DNA from: Aquila chrysaetos chrysaetos
Lineage: Eukaryota > Chordata > Aves > Accipitriformes > Accipitridae
Direction of reading: 5' to 3'
DNA length: 64,000 nucleotides
Assembly: GCF_900496995.4 (NCBI RefSeq)
Contig: NC_044006.1
Span: forward strand, 58,759,204 to 58,823,203
The notes below the pieces were generated by a model. It was not told the origin of the DNA and did no database searches. It saw nothing but the letters and a program-made list of their open reading frames with translations. The position numbers and the translations under genes are program-made. Shown piece after piece: positions 24,374 through 38,563 of the stretch; within the stretch, counting starts at the first letter, position 1, and every line of letters starts with the position of its first letter.

Positions 24374-27300
24374 GCAATCCCTTTTCTTCATATGGTCTCA
24401 GACATGGACAGATGCTACAGTAATGGGGCCTAGATCAAAAAGTAAAAGCAAAACTAAAACTAGATCTCACTCTCCTACAATTAAGCGGGAGAGGAAAAAA
24501 TTGAGGAGGTTTCTAATTACCTTGGTTGAAATAAGGGACAGTGTATTTCCATTGTTCCATGAAATTTTATGATCATTTAGCATAGACAGGAATTCATGTG
24601 GGTGCTGGAATATTTAAAGAATAATTAAAAAAAAAAAAAAAAGAACCTTTAAGCCCCCAAATTAAATATACCTATCCTAGTGCCAAGCCTTGAAAAGTAT
24701 GAGGTAGAGGAAGATAAGAATATGGAGAGTAAAGAAAAGAGAGACAGATTAGGAAGAAAAAAGAGAACAAAGAGGAGTGGGAGCGAAACAAAAGGATAAA
24801 AAATCAGAAGAGTGAAAGGAAGTCTGAATTAGCTCATTTTTCAGACAGGCCATATTCCTGCTGCTTTCAGCGATTTTACAGTGGAAAGGAATCAACATAT
24901 TTTTGCAGTTTCAACAGCCTGTGGTGAGACTGAAGGCAAAAGGAGAACGCAGAGGGAACTGACCTCTCTCCAGTTGCTCCTGTCCTAATGGATGGTATAA
25001 TCTCCACTACAGCAAAGGAACAGAGAAGGCACTTAGTGAGTTACTCACAGCTCCCTGTCCCCTCCTCCTCCTCTTGGCCCCCAGCTTCTCAGATCTTTCT
25101 ATTAAACTTTTAATAGTGGGGACCCCCTCACTCAGGGCAGCACTGCAGTCATTCATTAGTGTCCACCTAGGGAACAAATAACTCTTTAGCTGCACTGTAG
25201 GTGTCCAGCTTGCTTTGTGCCTGGAGGGGGATTTGTAATCGAAACAGGGAAGTGCAGGAGCAAAGAGAAAAAATGGGCAATAATAACCCGTGAACTCGCC
25301 TTTCATTCAGGTAACACACAAGACACATGTTAATGATTTCAGCTTAAGTACCAGGCAGAGAACTAACTGTACACTAACCAGGCAGAAACCACCTGCATGT
25401 GCCAACGAAGCTAAGCAGGGACTTCTTGGAGAAGGGACAGCAAGAAGTAACGTGCTGAATTTGCAGGGAATTGTTTTGTTCTGTACTTTACTGTTCTTCA
25501 TTTGCAAAGTCCCTTTCCAGACTTCACCCGAATGGATCAACAAGCTAAGATTTTTCTAAGGTCTTGTACTTTAGCCTGGCTGCACAGAGTATTCCTCTAA
25601 CTGGATTAGGAGAACCCATGAATATCGAGACAGAATGCGCTGGGATTTCAGCAGTATGCTGTCTAATGGGACTAGAATATCAGCCAGTTATGTGCTATCT
25701 TAGGCAGAACTGTTTCAGACCTCATGGCCTAGATTGCCTGGATCGTTAAGATAGTTTTTAAATACAAATTAATTAAAATGTAGACAAATAGGAAATGGGT
25801 TTTCTTCCTATGATTTCTGTCAAAATGCATGTGTGTGCAAAACCAATCACGCAATCTTTATCTAAGCACTCCCCTTCATTTGCCTCTTTCAGGTTTTTGG
25901 GTAACTACTGGCCCCAGCAGGGTGAGGCAGCCACTTGCCCACCTTGCCAGTACCCTTGGATGAACACATCAGCCTGCAGCATATAATAGGTAGAATACAA
26001 GAGAAGAAAGGTCTCTTTAACAGAGAAGAGGGGACTGCAAATACCTTTGAGGACAATGTTTCCTTTTTCATCCCTAAATATTTGCAATCAATACAGCTTC
26101 AGTATTTTGCAAGCTAATCAATAATGCAGTGACAGTGAAAGAGATGTGAGGGTCTTTTTAGCGGCTACAAACTGGCAATGATGCTTTGATGGCTCCTACC
26201 GAGGATTTATCATTTCTTGGATAATCTCCTGCAGAACACTGTGGGGCCTGAGAGTTTAATATACAATATGGCTATAGGAAGGAGACTGGACAGATGACTG
26301 CACTTTATCTTAATTCCCTATAGCATCATGTGTCAAGGAAATCAAAGGTAAAATAAAAGCATGATACATGTTTAAAAGTATGAATACAGTGTACAAAAAC
26401 TGTTGTTTGGACATTTAATATAGCTAAGCTGGTCCATAGAAGGTAAGACAGGGCAAGGGTGTTATGAGGAACCACAGTCTTGTTTTGCCATTGTCCTTGC
26501 CATGAGGGACTTCAGAGGGACTTCATTATTAACTACTATTATTAGACTATATTACAAATTTTTTCCAAGACATACACAAGCTAAATCTCTCTCCCTTTCC
26601 ACGAGCATGCAAGTTACTAACTGTGAATAAAACGAGAACAACTTGCCCCTAAATAAAGAATCACATGCAGTATTTAATAAATAGGAACAGAAGAGGTCAC
26701 ATCTCCGAAGTTTAATACATTTTGGTCGAAATGCTCCTGGCTCAAGTGACCAGAACATTTACTGAGATGTGCTACCCCTGAGGGAAGGGATCTTCCATTC
26801 AGGCATCTCTACTGCTACACAGAACACTGCCACTCACACACAGTATAATCCTCCCAGGAAAAGGAAATACAGGCTGTGCACAGCAGCGTATTCTGACAAT
26901 AGCAAAGTCGTCCTCCTTTTCCTTGAGGCCATGATGCAGGGCCCTAATAATAAGTCCAAGAGCAATCAGACAACATGTAAAATCTCATCAGTTCACCTGC
27001 CCAGGAACCCTCTAGGCCTGAAAGGACTAAAACTATTCCTTCTCCCTTCTCCTTTCTCACTTTTTGTTCATCACATAAAAGCCTTTCTATATTTCCTCAA
27101 GTTTGTGTTGCAATTATTGAGTGCCTCCAAATAATTATTATACATATATGAAATTCTACTTAAAGAAAAAATGGTATATTAATACACACAGCAACACATC
27201 CCAATTGCTACTGAAGAGACTCCCAATCATCCTGCATTACATGCTAAACCATGTATTTTTCAAAAGAACACAATCCAGCATTTTCAGTTTTTCATACAGC

Positions 27301-30090
27301 CAAGCAGTAATTCCAGTATCATCAGCGTTTTCATTTTTTTCACACTATATGTTAATACACTGTACATCTGCTCAATTTCCACAAGTAACTACCTAAGTGT
27401 CAATACAAAATATGAAAAACATATGATCATGTACAGCATATTTTTAAGTCTTATAGCCCTTCCTAGTCTTGTCATTACATCAACTAGCTTTAATTTCCAG
27501 ATTTTCAGAGATTTAACCTTTTTCTTCTTTGCAGTTTGTAAAAAAACCCCAACAACACATAAAAAAACCCAAAACAGGTGTGCACGAGTCTGTCAATGCA
27601 CCTGGAAATTTTTGATCTTTTTTAAAAAATTAAGATAATCAACACAATTGTACTGTTAAAATCAGCAAATTCTCAATTAAATTGTCAAGCAACCTTAAAA
27701 TAGCTCATTTTCTGAAATTCTTTCATTTGTTTTTAGCTTAGGATTTTTTAATGCTTGTTAAAATATTATACCAAAACCATCAAGCTAAAACACATCAAAA
27801 TGAATGATGATAATAACAACAAAAATTGTATTTATGGTCTTTTACAAATCACAGTATCCTGTTCGATGACACACATGCAGATTTATAACAAAACTGGTCT
27901 CACAAGACTACAGAACCCTTTAAAAGCAGCATTTCTGCCATCTTCAACAGGCTTTTGCAGCTTGGTAGGTACAGATAATTTGTATTTCATACAACCAATG
28001 GTCATTAAAGACCCCCCCCATATCTCTCTTAAATTGCATTAATTGGAAAATTGTTCATTTCCTCTTCCTCCAGCTCTGTTTTCACGTATGATAAATTTAG
28101 GGATGTTTTGCTGAAAACGGGCAAGATATTATGCTACATACAGATACGCCTGCTGAAAACAATTCAATGAATTAAAAATTACCACGGACTGCAACTGACC
28201 TTTCATATAAACCATATATCTCTATATTTTTTACATGTCTTAATGATTATTATAGTTTGGCTCAATGAAAGCAACTGAAGAGTACAATATTTAGCATTTG
28301 GTTTATGTTAGTTACAATTTCAGTGTTCTATTTACAGAGGTTTATGATCCCCATCCTGGAAATCTTACTCAGATGAATAATCCAATCACATGTAAGTATT
28401 CTGAATGAGAGATGCAGGACTGACTCTTGCATTCTGATATAAACACAAGATAAACGGGTAGACAAACTATATAGATCAACTTAGGTAGTGGATGCCTCCT
28501 TACTGGAGACCATGTGTCTGCTATCTGTACAGGGTTTTTAGGCAGATGAGCACAGCAATGTTGAATCCAAAGTCCTTACAAGCTCCAAGAGCTCTGCAGT
28601 ACTTCTGATGGAAACATATAACAATCAGCTCTACACTGTTTGTACCCACTCCCCCCGACAGACAAAAAGTTCACTATCTCCAGCACCATGGTGTGCATAA
28701 ACACATTTTTCAATATTATGCTTCAAATGTTAATTCTAGTCAATACAAAGATCACAGCCTAGGACGTATTAAATACTGGTTTACCTCTATGAGGAGAAGG
28801 GATATATATAACATCGTTTCCATCCTAAGTCCAGTTTTTTACTAAAATTACCATGGAAATGTATGTTTTGTTCATTTTGATATTAAATAAATGGAGAATC
28901 GCAACTGTGAAAAATACTTCTGTGGCTAGTGGCTTGTTTAGTTTTGAAAATTAAATTCTGTAAATACATATCAAGATATTATACGGATTTTAAAATAACA
29001 AATCTTAACAACACATGGAATAAGTATACATTATAAAAATGTGTTAGAAATTATACACATTTCTAGTTCAGAGCAGATGCAACTATTGCCAACATCTTCC
29101 TCATTGGTACTTTTTCTCTTCACTTCAAAGGTTTGCACTCCAGGTTTGTGCACATGGATTTTCTGACTTTTTCATGATCTGGCCTTACAAGCGCTCAAGT
29201 AACTTTCACCAGAGGTATAGTCCAACTCTGCTCCAAAGCTTCTCATCTTAGTCAAGCTGCTTACACGTTTGCAGAATGAAGCCTTTGGTATAGACGCAGA
29301 TACATGTGGCTAAGTGAGATTTGGCTACCGATTTCAGTGTGGTGTTCTGTATCAGACAAAGCAACAAAGGAAAGGTGGCTTGTTCTCCTGTGTGAGCTGT
29401 AAATACCAACCATCACACCACTTAATAGGTTTATTTTATTAATAGCATATATTTAAAGTCTTCAATGCGAGTTTCTTTTGAACGATGAAAGGCTGGTGAA
29501 TTCTTAAAAGATAATAATCAGCAGTGCAGCAGTTCTTTGATGGTCTGTAATTACCCAACTGTCCACTGTTTGAACGACAGCAGCAAACTACCACTCACCA
29601 TTAGTTTATTTTTATTTATAACTTGTACTTTAGGTAAGAATCCATGAATTACAAGCAAAACAAATTGCTTACTCGAAACACTTCCCACAGAGGCTTGTTT
29701 TTTTACATGCATTAATATAGCTGAGATACACATGACATTTTAAATGGAGGTTAAACTGATGTAAATAAATGCAATTATTTGAAAGCAAACAGGATTCAGT
29801 CACATTTATTTCTGCATGGGATTACCGTACGTTTTCCCCTGGCGTGTATCATGAACAAATACTGAACCACAGGAATTCCAGAAGGCTGTGGATTTTAAAA
29901 CTTCCTACCAACGTGAAATTTGACGATATGGCACTGTACTCTTTCTTTTAATTTTATATGATTTGCCTGAGGTAACATCTTGTGTAATTGTTTTTAAAAT
30001 AATTACCCGTAGAACCGCTTAAGCTGGAGGGATGGCGAAAGGTTTGAATTTCACAGACTTTTGCTTTGCTAATAAAAGGCTACAGATGAA

Positions 30091-30775
30091 CCCCACGCAC
30101 TCCTGAGCCCCACACCCAGGAGAACTGCCGATCCTGACATGGCGGCAGGGCCACAACGACCTCCCCACCTGGGAGCATACCCTGATGGCCGCCATCACTG
30201 GCCTCCCCCGGGGGAAACCGCGCCCCCGTCAGCCTGCAGTGCCCACCAGCACCCACCCCACCAGGCCCTGACCCCTCTCCGGGGAATCCTGCCCTCAGCC
30301 AGCCCCGGGAGCTCGCCACGGCCCCCGGCCACCTCAATGGCCACCACAGCGGCAGTGCTCCTTCCCGCTCTTCTCCGCAGGCACCATGTGGTGCCGCCCA
30401 TTCCACCGCTGCCCTTCCCTGCCTCACACCCACCTCCTGCCTCCGGGCCAGCTGCTCTGCGGCCCCGCGGGCTGTTTTCTCCCACTTCTTTCCTCAAAGT
30501 ACCGCCTCTACCTGAGGACAACACGTGGCAGCGGCTCCTCTGCCCCGAGACCCTCCGGGAGGGGCGGCGGTGGACAGCCCCTTCCTCACCCGCCTCTTCT
30601 TCACCAGCGCCTCACGGCGAGCAATGGCCTCTCGCAGCAGTCCCCTCCCACCATCACAGTCCACAGTGGATGGGCAGGCCTCGGGCTGCCATGGTGGGGA
30701 AATGGCGGCGGCTGGTGGAGACTCCAAGAGGCACGGTGAGTCCTGCTGCCGCAGCCCCAAAACCACCGGCTCGTG
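30091..30775. mobile_element. Unclassified GC-rich insertion-like block
   Basis: A sharply bounded 685-bp GC-rich, moderately CpG-rich block sits in AT-rich DNA. It is flanked by the 7-bp direct repeat AGATGAA (30084-30090 and 30776-30782), which could be a target-site duplication. I see no clear terminal inverted repeat, poly-A tail, or TG...CA ends. Open frames on both strands (up to 256 codons on +) have no recognised domain. A good splice donor, ACG|GTGAGT, occurs at 30735/30736 on +. It could be an unrecognised non-autonomous transposon, an old retrocopy, or a chance CpG island. Confidence 0.35.
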
Positions 30776-30782
30776 AGATGAA

Positions 30783-33700
30783 ACTAACTATTGTGTGCAC
30801 ATATATGTGCATATATACACACTACATCTGTGCAATACCGTTTCTTTGTATCGTTCTTGCAAAAATTTATCAATTTTTGTGTAAGCAAAACCTGGCTGTC
30901 ACCAAGTAACGCAAAACAAAGTTACCCTGATCTAAGGCCAGAGAGACTTCAAAAGCAATTATTGACCAAAAAGACACACCAAAATTAATAGCTGTAATCT
31001 TGCAACCTTTTGTAAAGGATTTAAATTTCAAAAGTGAATTTGTAAAGTTTTTGTATGCCCTTCTCATACTCTGCACTGCTTTAGTTTTACTACTGTGGAG
31101 CAGCCCTCAATGCAGCAGTTTGAAACAAAGAAGAGTGAAAAATCACCGTACACCCGGAGCGACGCTGAGGAGCCGCCAAATTTCCATGCTGCAGGCATTA
31201 GGCAGCCCAATTCTGCTTCTGCTGAAGACAAAACAAAAAAAAGAGTTTTGCCACCAATATCACGGGCAGCCAGATCAAGCTGCCTGCAGCAGCAAGGTTT
31301 CGCAAACCAGTTAGGTGGTATGATAAAGACTCTGGGACACAGTAATCTTACTGTACTCAGCAGGGACAAAAAAAACCACTCAATTTAATGCACCAAACCA
31401 TTTCAGCCACTATTTTTGCCTTTTGCTGTTGCACAGGTCTTCTGGAAGTTGTTTAAAATAGTATATAAGCAAATACAAAATGTCAATTTTACATCCTGCT
31501 GATTTCAGCTAAAGTTCTGTGTAAGGAACAAAAAAGAATTTCATAAAATCTAATCAATAATATCAAAACAGCCAAATAATTAACCTTCTCTGTGCTGACC
31601 AGTAGTCTTGATGATGGTTGTTTCAAACAACACAAGGTAGTTAGGAGTAAATGCAAAAGGAACAATCTTTCCATAATCAAACGAATGTAGGGACATTGCT
31701 GGCTTACAGCACCTTTAGGAATGCATTGACTGTTCTTCCTACCTTTGTATCAATGTGGAGGCATAAGCATGACCCTCTCTTATTCCAGAGAATAAGAAGC
31801 AGTTTCCTACGAGACTGGATCTCACATGCATTTGCAGCAGCGTTACTGTGTAAGTCACAGTCTGGCCCATATAATCCATTAACCCAACCAGAGATCAATT
31901 CCTGGGAGAAGTCTATTCCATTTTTTAAGAATGACTTTGTCGCCAGCATTGTAAATCTAGCAATAAACTGTTGCGAAACTCTATCCTCTCTCACATTTAA
32001 AAGAGCTTTGCAGAAAATGAATCTTGGGGGATAGGGAGACACAGGGACATCTGTCTCCAAATATTTCAGAGAGGAGCTTTTCTACCTGGGACTAAGAACA
32101 CATTTTTGTATTTTTGAATATTTATGTAACTAGTACATTTTTAGAATGTTATTTTTACCGTTATTCCAATAAACCATATCTTTGTATGGTCACCTCCAAA
32201 AAACATAGGCAGGAATATCTTTGTCACAGTTGCGTATTACCATCAGACATACATATTTATAACTTTCCATTTCCTTGAATGCTCTACATAAATAGATGCT
32301 CAGTGCTTGTCATGTTACATGTCTTGCAGATAGTAAGAACAAAAGAAAAACAACAAAGAAACAATACCAAAAATAATTTTTAAAAATCTAAGCTGAAAAC
32401 ATAAAAGATAAAGGTTCAGGCATTCACTGGTAACAACCACAAATTTGAAGGCAGTGAGACTGAGCTGTTTTGCTTTCTTCGTGCTTATGAGTACAATATG
32501 ATAGATGTCATGTGAATGGGGAGAAAATGGTTTAAATCTAATATTATTCTTTGTGTAAGTGTATTTTATATTGATAGACTAATTAAAAAAAACAGTCACC
32601 TTTACCTTTATTATATAGTTCTAGCGTGCAGGAGCTCTAGTGAGAGACTAACCTCAATTTCTTCGCTCCAGTCACATGAACATGGTCAGGGTCACAAACA
32701 GTTATATATACCCTGTCATATGGCACAAGGGTCAGTATCTACTAATTCCAGTGGCTACTGTTACAATATTCAACCACCAAAAGTTTCAGATCAGAAGTTG
32801 AAAGTTTGAGACATTTACGAGTGAGAACAGAGGCTCCTAATTTAAAACGTGTGTGACCTTAATATAGCATTTGGGGGTTCAGAATGTTCTTAGGTACTTT
32901 GCCTAATGCTGCAGTTTTACAATACTCCCTCGCTTCCAGTCGTAAAACTATGGCTTGATTTACCTTATCTGTAAATTATGAAGAATAGATCTCTGATAAA
33001 AGCAAATTTCCATGACTATTTGAACCAGTAACAGGCAAAATAGTTTTCCTTAATGCAAAAGCAGAATAAAAAGAACCCTTAATTCCAGCCATAAGTTAGC
33101 ATTTCTCACAGATGTGTATATTTTTCAGAAAGTACTATAAATCAGAATGATTCTGTACTTGTCAATGATAACTCTGTTTATGTAAAATAATCTTATAATG
33201 GGACACCAGAATAATCTATCTTAATCAAAGACAGATTTATATCCATACGGTCCAGTTATTCACAGACTGTAACAAAACATATAAAAATGTAGATCTGACA
33301 TCATTGTAAGTCTTGCATACACAATTGCCTTCTTCATGTGTGATATAACACTGAGAAACTATTACCTACTCCTGCTCCCATTGAAATCAGGGACACATTC
33401 CCATTTACATCACTCACAATTGGATGAGAGATCAAAACTAGTGTCCAGCTTTTGAAAACTCCTTAAAAACAGGTATCATATGTATTTGACTAACTCTGAT
33501 TTTTCCACAACTTATTGGAAATATCACTTTTTTCTTCATAATTAGCCCAAAGGATTAAAACAAAACTCAGAAAAGTATGGACATGCACAGTATTTGCCAT
33601 AATTTCCATAATTCCATCCATAAGTTTTTGCATAATTACAGCTTAGAGTACAAGAATCCAATTCAGAAACCTGGCACATCTAACAATTTTCATTAGGAAA

Positions 33701-35282
33701 TTACTTAATAAATGGCAGTATGAAATAGAAATGGAAGACCTGTACGCTGTGATATATCTCATTTTCTCTGGTGGGAATTAGTATGTTACTGATGAGTGAT
33801 ATTTGGAGAAAAATCTTTCTTTATTTAATCATGTGTACTCTTTCTGAAGCCAAAACTCAGTGCATCTACAATAATATAACTACAAAAACTGTGTGATCAA
33901 ATATGACCAAACCTTCAGCCCTTATACAGCCAAAATATCCATTATTTACATGATTATTTCACCTAATGTTCTCACTGATAATGTTTCAGCAGCTTTTTTG
34001 ATAGAAGCAATATTAACAAATGAACTGACAATGAAATCATTAAAGAAACAAAGTAATATATTTTTAATAGTATGCAAAAGTTTAATGCAGATAACTTAGT
34101 TACCTAGTCATGGTTTTGTATCAATATCAATGAAATTTCAGAATAGTAAGGTAAAGTCAAGAGCAACTTGAATTCTTTATACGGATTCTGCTTCAGATAG
34201 AATCAGCCACATTTTATTCAAAGTATAAAAAACAACAATAAAGTTTTAGTGAGACAGAACAGTGCAATAACTCAAGAAAATTAATGCTATGAGCAGTTTT
34301 TCCTCTCTTTTTGACTGCAATGGTCAACAAAATAAATGAAGAACAAGAGAGAATCAATGCAAAGGCCTAGAGAGTAAGTCCAAGTTTTTAAACTATTAAT
34401 TTTGTGCTCGGTGTCAAAGACAATGACAGTAAGCACTGAATAAATACAGAACTTCTTTGGGATTTCTATTTTTTTCAAGATGAAAAATGCACTGGCTTGG
34501 AATGTTTATTTGAACCAGCTGTATGGTATTACTATAGAGAGTCAGGAAGTTAATATATTCTTTGGAAGTCCAGTATCATAATAAGTTATTCTAGCAGGCA
34601 TAGTGAATGAACAGAGGACATGCAATGTGATTTGGCAGCCCAAGCACAGACATTGCATACACTCCTAAATTCAAGCTATGCAGCAGCTATAAGTTACCAG
34701 CACCGGTTCTTGCTCATAATTAGAAGAGTGACTGGTAGAAAGAGGGCAGAATCAGAATTAATCAATATTTCCTAGCACATGTGATGGGACTGATCCTCTC
34801 TGAAATTAACAGAATGAAATCTTCTGACTGAGATCTATCATCAGGCTCATCATGTACTACACCTTTTTTCGTTCATTATAGCATTTTATTCTAGGCGTTT
34901 GTCTCCTGTGATTTATGCAACCATGTCCTCATTGCTATAGTGCTGGCGATAGAGCAACATGTTGTGATATGAAGCACTGGAAAATCAAAGAATTCTCTCT
35001 TTTGACAGAAATTTCCACGCCAAGCTGATGTGCACAGGTTGTAGGGAAGGAATGGTATATGTTCAGATATTCCAGTTAAGAACAGCCATGAAATCTGTTT
35101 ATATTCTGAATGTCTCTCATAAAACTATTAATAGTGAAATCCTTCATACCACTACAATCAATCTCTCTAACTATTTAATAGCTATGCTGAGGCAAATCAA
35201 ATTATTCTTATAATCAGATAAAATACAACATATTTTGCAATCTATCAAGTAGAAGATCACTTACTTGTACTATTTGTGACTG
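30783..35282. other. Intergenic, no gene recognised
   Basis: AT-rich non-coding DNA. I see nothing beyond short chance frames and a possible MITE fragment near 33366. Confidence 0.65.
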
Positions 35283-35287
35283 AAGAT

Positions 35288-36315
35288 TGTGGTGGGTTGA
35301 CCCTGGCTGGGCGCCAGGTGCCCACCAAAGCCGCTTTATCACTACCCCTTCTCAGCTGGACAGGGGAGAGAAAATATAACGAAAGGCTTGTGGATCGAGA
35401 TAAGGGCAGGGAGATTACTCACCAGTTACTGTCACAGGCAAAACAGACTTAACTTGGGGAAATTAGTTTAATTTATTAGCAATCAAATCAGAGTAGGGTA
35501 ATGAGAAATAAAACCAAATCTTAAAAAAACCTTCCCCCACCCCTCCCTTCTTCCTGGGCTTTACTTTACTCCTGAATTCTCTACCTTCCCCCCTCAAGCG
35601 GTGCAGGGGGACAGTCAGTTCATCACACGTTGTCTCTGCTGCTCCTTCCTCCTCAGGGGGAGGACTCCTCACACTCTTCCCCTGCTCCAGAGTGGGGTCC
35701 CTCCCATGGGAGACAGTCCTCCACCAACTTCTCCAACCTGAGTCCTTCCCACAGGCTGCAGTTCTTCGGGAACTGCTCCAGTGTGGGTCCCCCATGGGGT
35801 CACAAGTCCTGCCAGAAAACCTGCTCCAGCGTGGGCTTCCCACGGGGTCACAGCCTCCTTCGGGCACCCACCTGCTCCAGTGTGGGGTCCTCCCGAGGCT
35901 GCAGGTGGAGATCTGCTCCACCGTGGACCTCCATGGGCACAGGGGGACAGCCTGCCTCACTGTGGTCTTCCCCACAGGCTGCAGGGGAATCTCTGCTCCG
36001 GTGCCTGGAGCATCTCCTCCCCCTCCTTCTTCACTGACCTTGGTGTCTGCAGGGTTGTTTCTCTTACATGTTCTCACTCCTCTCTCTGGCTGCAGTTTCT
36101 GTGCTTGCCGCAACTTTTTTTCCCTTCTTAAATATGTTATCCCAGAGGTGCTACCACTGTCACTGATGGGCTCGGCCTCGGCCAGCAGCAGGTCCGTCTT
36201 GGAGCCGGCTGGCATTGGTTCTATCTGACATAGGGGAAGCTTCTTGCAGCTTCTCACAGAAGCCACCCCTGTAGCCCCCCCTGCTACCAAAACCTTGCTA
36301 CGCAAACCCAATACA
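35288..36315 (-). mobile_element. Avian endogenous-retrovirus solo LTR (ERVL-like), minus orientation
   Basis: The 1,028-bp element begins TGTGGTGGGTTGACC and ends CAATACA, so it has TG...CA ends. It is flanked by a perfect 5-bp duplication AAGAT (35283-35287 and 36316-36320). On the minus strand there is a TATA-like CATATTTAAG (36127-36136), about 180 bp from the 5' end, and AATAAA (35472-35477), which sets the orientation. The middle (about 35680-35960) is an imperfect tandem array with a GGAGCAG core every 50-60 bp. No gag, pol or env sequence lies next to it, so it is a solo LTR left by recombination. The 5-bp duplication suits ERVL-type elements; the family assignment rests on memory of similar avian LTRs. 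Confidence 0.85.
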
Positions 36316-36320
36316 AAGAT

Positions 36321-38563
36321 GAACTGCTGTGCTTCAGTAACATTAATTTAATGATACGAAGTTTAAAGCAAATTAATTGAAAGTTAGTGCTGAATTTCAA
36401 GGCTAGATGTATATTTTTATGGCAAGACAATGCAGGAATGTAAGTTATGACACTGCAACATCTAGGAATAATAGGGTAAGTTAAAGTTACCGTAACAGAT
36501 GTTTTTATTTTAAGTCTGCATTCCCTTACTCCAGCTAATGTTGTCACAATCTTCTGGTTGCCTAAATATGGATTATTGTTATCAGCCATATCCCATCATC
36601 CTTAGGCAACTTTCCCAAAATGGGAAAGGGGAATTTTCTTTGAGTGACAGATGCGGAATAGTGACAGATGCAGAATTCACCATTTTTTATCCTCTGTCTG
36701 CCATGTAAAATACAATGTGGAACAGTTCTGGAACACCTCTTCTTTGTAGACAATGACAAAAGCCTCTTCCACAAAATACCACTTTTACCTAATTTTTTTT
36801 GCCTTCATAGAGCAATATAGACATTAAAAACGAACTGAAATCTTAGAATGTGTAAAGTATCTGTCTAAATTTATTTATGCTTAAAAATGGTTTATGCTTT
36901 AAGCTACCATATCTTCACTTTCTTTAAATTACATAAACAATTTCTTTTCCAAAATATGAACAGAGGCATATCATAGGTTAGTTAATTTAAGTAGTCTATC
37001 CATTAAATATAGAAAAACACAAAACTGTTGTTCACTGGTATAACTGTCACAGCTACATAGATCTAAACAGGGCTGTACCAGCTTGTGCTAGGAGATACTT
37101 TAGCCCATAATATTAGTCTAATACACTGTCCTGTAAATAATAGATTAAGTTAACAAGTACTCTCTTATGTACTTACATTTTAAAACACGTATCATCTACC
37201 TGATATAACAACTGTTTTTAAGTTAATCGGGTATTTTACTATATTCACAGAGTATTTAAAAACTGGACTAGATAACAGTCTTTTAGATCGGGTACAGGAT
37301 ATTCAAAATTCTGCCTTTTTTTTTTTTTCCAGAGGACTGTAATGTAATGATAATATATTAACTTAAAAAATTAAAGTAAATTACTGCCATAAAATGCATG
37401 CTTGACTCCATGTCTATATGCAAAATCCTTATGGCATTTTTCCAGTAGAATGTGGCACGGTGATCCTAGTGATGTGGGTGAATGGTGGGAAGCACAAAGC
37501 AGGACTCTACCTCCAAGCCTGAGTAGCATGACTTGCCCAGTCTAATCAGCTCACTAACTTCCATGGCATGAACAGATTTCAGCATTGGGAAGTTCCAACG
37601 CTAGCAAAACTAACAGGTCATTCAACCCCAGCATTCTTCCTTTCTCCTCTGACTCCTGTTCTTCATAGCCACATTCAAGAAATCTTGGACTTATCTGCCA
37701 GATGATGGTCTCCAGTTTCACTCTGTCCCAAGAGATGCAGGGGAAATCAGACCAATCTGAATATTAACTGGGGGTTTTTTTGCACTTAGAGTCAGGCCAG
37801 TGGCTGGGAAATGAAGGTCACAGTGAAACAGGGCAGAGGGAAACGGTTTCTGACAGTTTTCCCTGACACTGGGAGAACTCCACAGATGAATGCACTCTTT
37901 TCAGTCTCATCATACAGCATGAGAGAGAAAATCCTACCATAGAACCTCCCAGGGTTTCCAGCCACTCAGATGGGCTTTGCCTCAGAAAGGACGCCTTGAC
38001 AGGAACAGATGTGATAACAAATGACCTTTAGAATTGCACCCTGAGAGCTGTTGACCATTTCCTGAAAGCTGTTCATCCTTCTGAGCTTCTGGCTTTAGTT
38101 TGGAAACCTTGAGATCCTGGCATACAACTAAAAAGGGTCAACAACAAGAAAAAGAAAAATAGAGCATAAGACTTAGAACCAAAAGAAGGTGGGGGCACAA
38201 CCAGAGTACATACGTGTTTTAAGAGCCTTTCTATGCTTTTAATGATAAAAATCGTACATCTAAATGCAATGCCAAAACTCAGTATTATCTTCATCTCCAA
38301 ATCAAGAAAAAAACTCTGAGATGAACAAAAGTCTATCAAATGATAGTACAGTAAAAATTGGGTTCAAAGCTATTTCATTTGATTCCAGTCCAAATTACAC
38401 CAAATGTATAATATTAGATAACATAATATTTGTATATTCCTGTGAGTGTGCTCAGATTTGCCATGCAACATACAAAACCATCTTTCCCAACAACAGGTTA
38501 CAGGGTAAGTGGTGCACACAGAAAGCAGTGCATCTAGGGAAGTCCAGAGGACAGCCTGTGGAT
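36321..38563. other. Intergenic, between solo LTR and CR1
   Basis: AT-rich DNA with no recognised gene. A poly-T tract lies at 37317-37330. Confidence 0.65.

Larger units (their letters stand above)
19531..30083. other. Intergenic, no gene recognised
   Basis: Non-coding sequence with the tRNA-like relic (21220), the AT-rich stretch (21540) and the CT microsatellite (24339). Parts of 20.1-25.7 kb have a more even base composition, as old transposon sequence often does, but I could not identify a family. Confidence 0.6.

Noticed and set aside
24062-25306. Minus-strand frames of 83 and 99 codons considered as old transposon or ERV coding remnants
   Set aside because: Some plausible-looking peptide sequence but no motif I can name (no RT, integrase or transposase signature). 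Left as unclassified.
30139-30909. 256-codon + frame
   Set aside because: It covers the GC-rich block at 30.1-30.8 kb and runs on into AT-rich DNA. No domain is recognised, and the opposite strand is also open.
35463-36311. 282-codon minus-strand open frame
   Set aside because: It lies inside the solo LTR, spans its tandem array and contains no retroviral protein domain. It is an LTR composition effect, not a gene.
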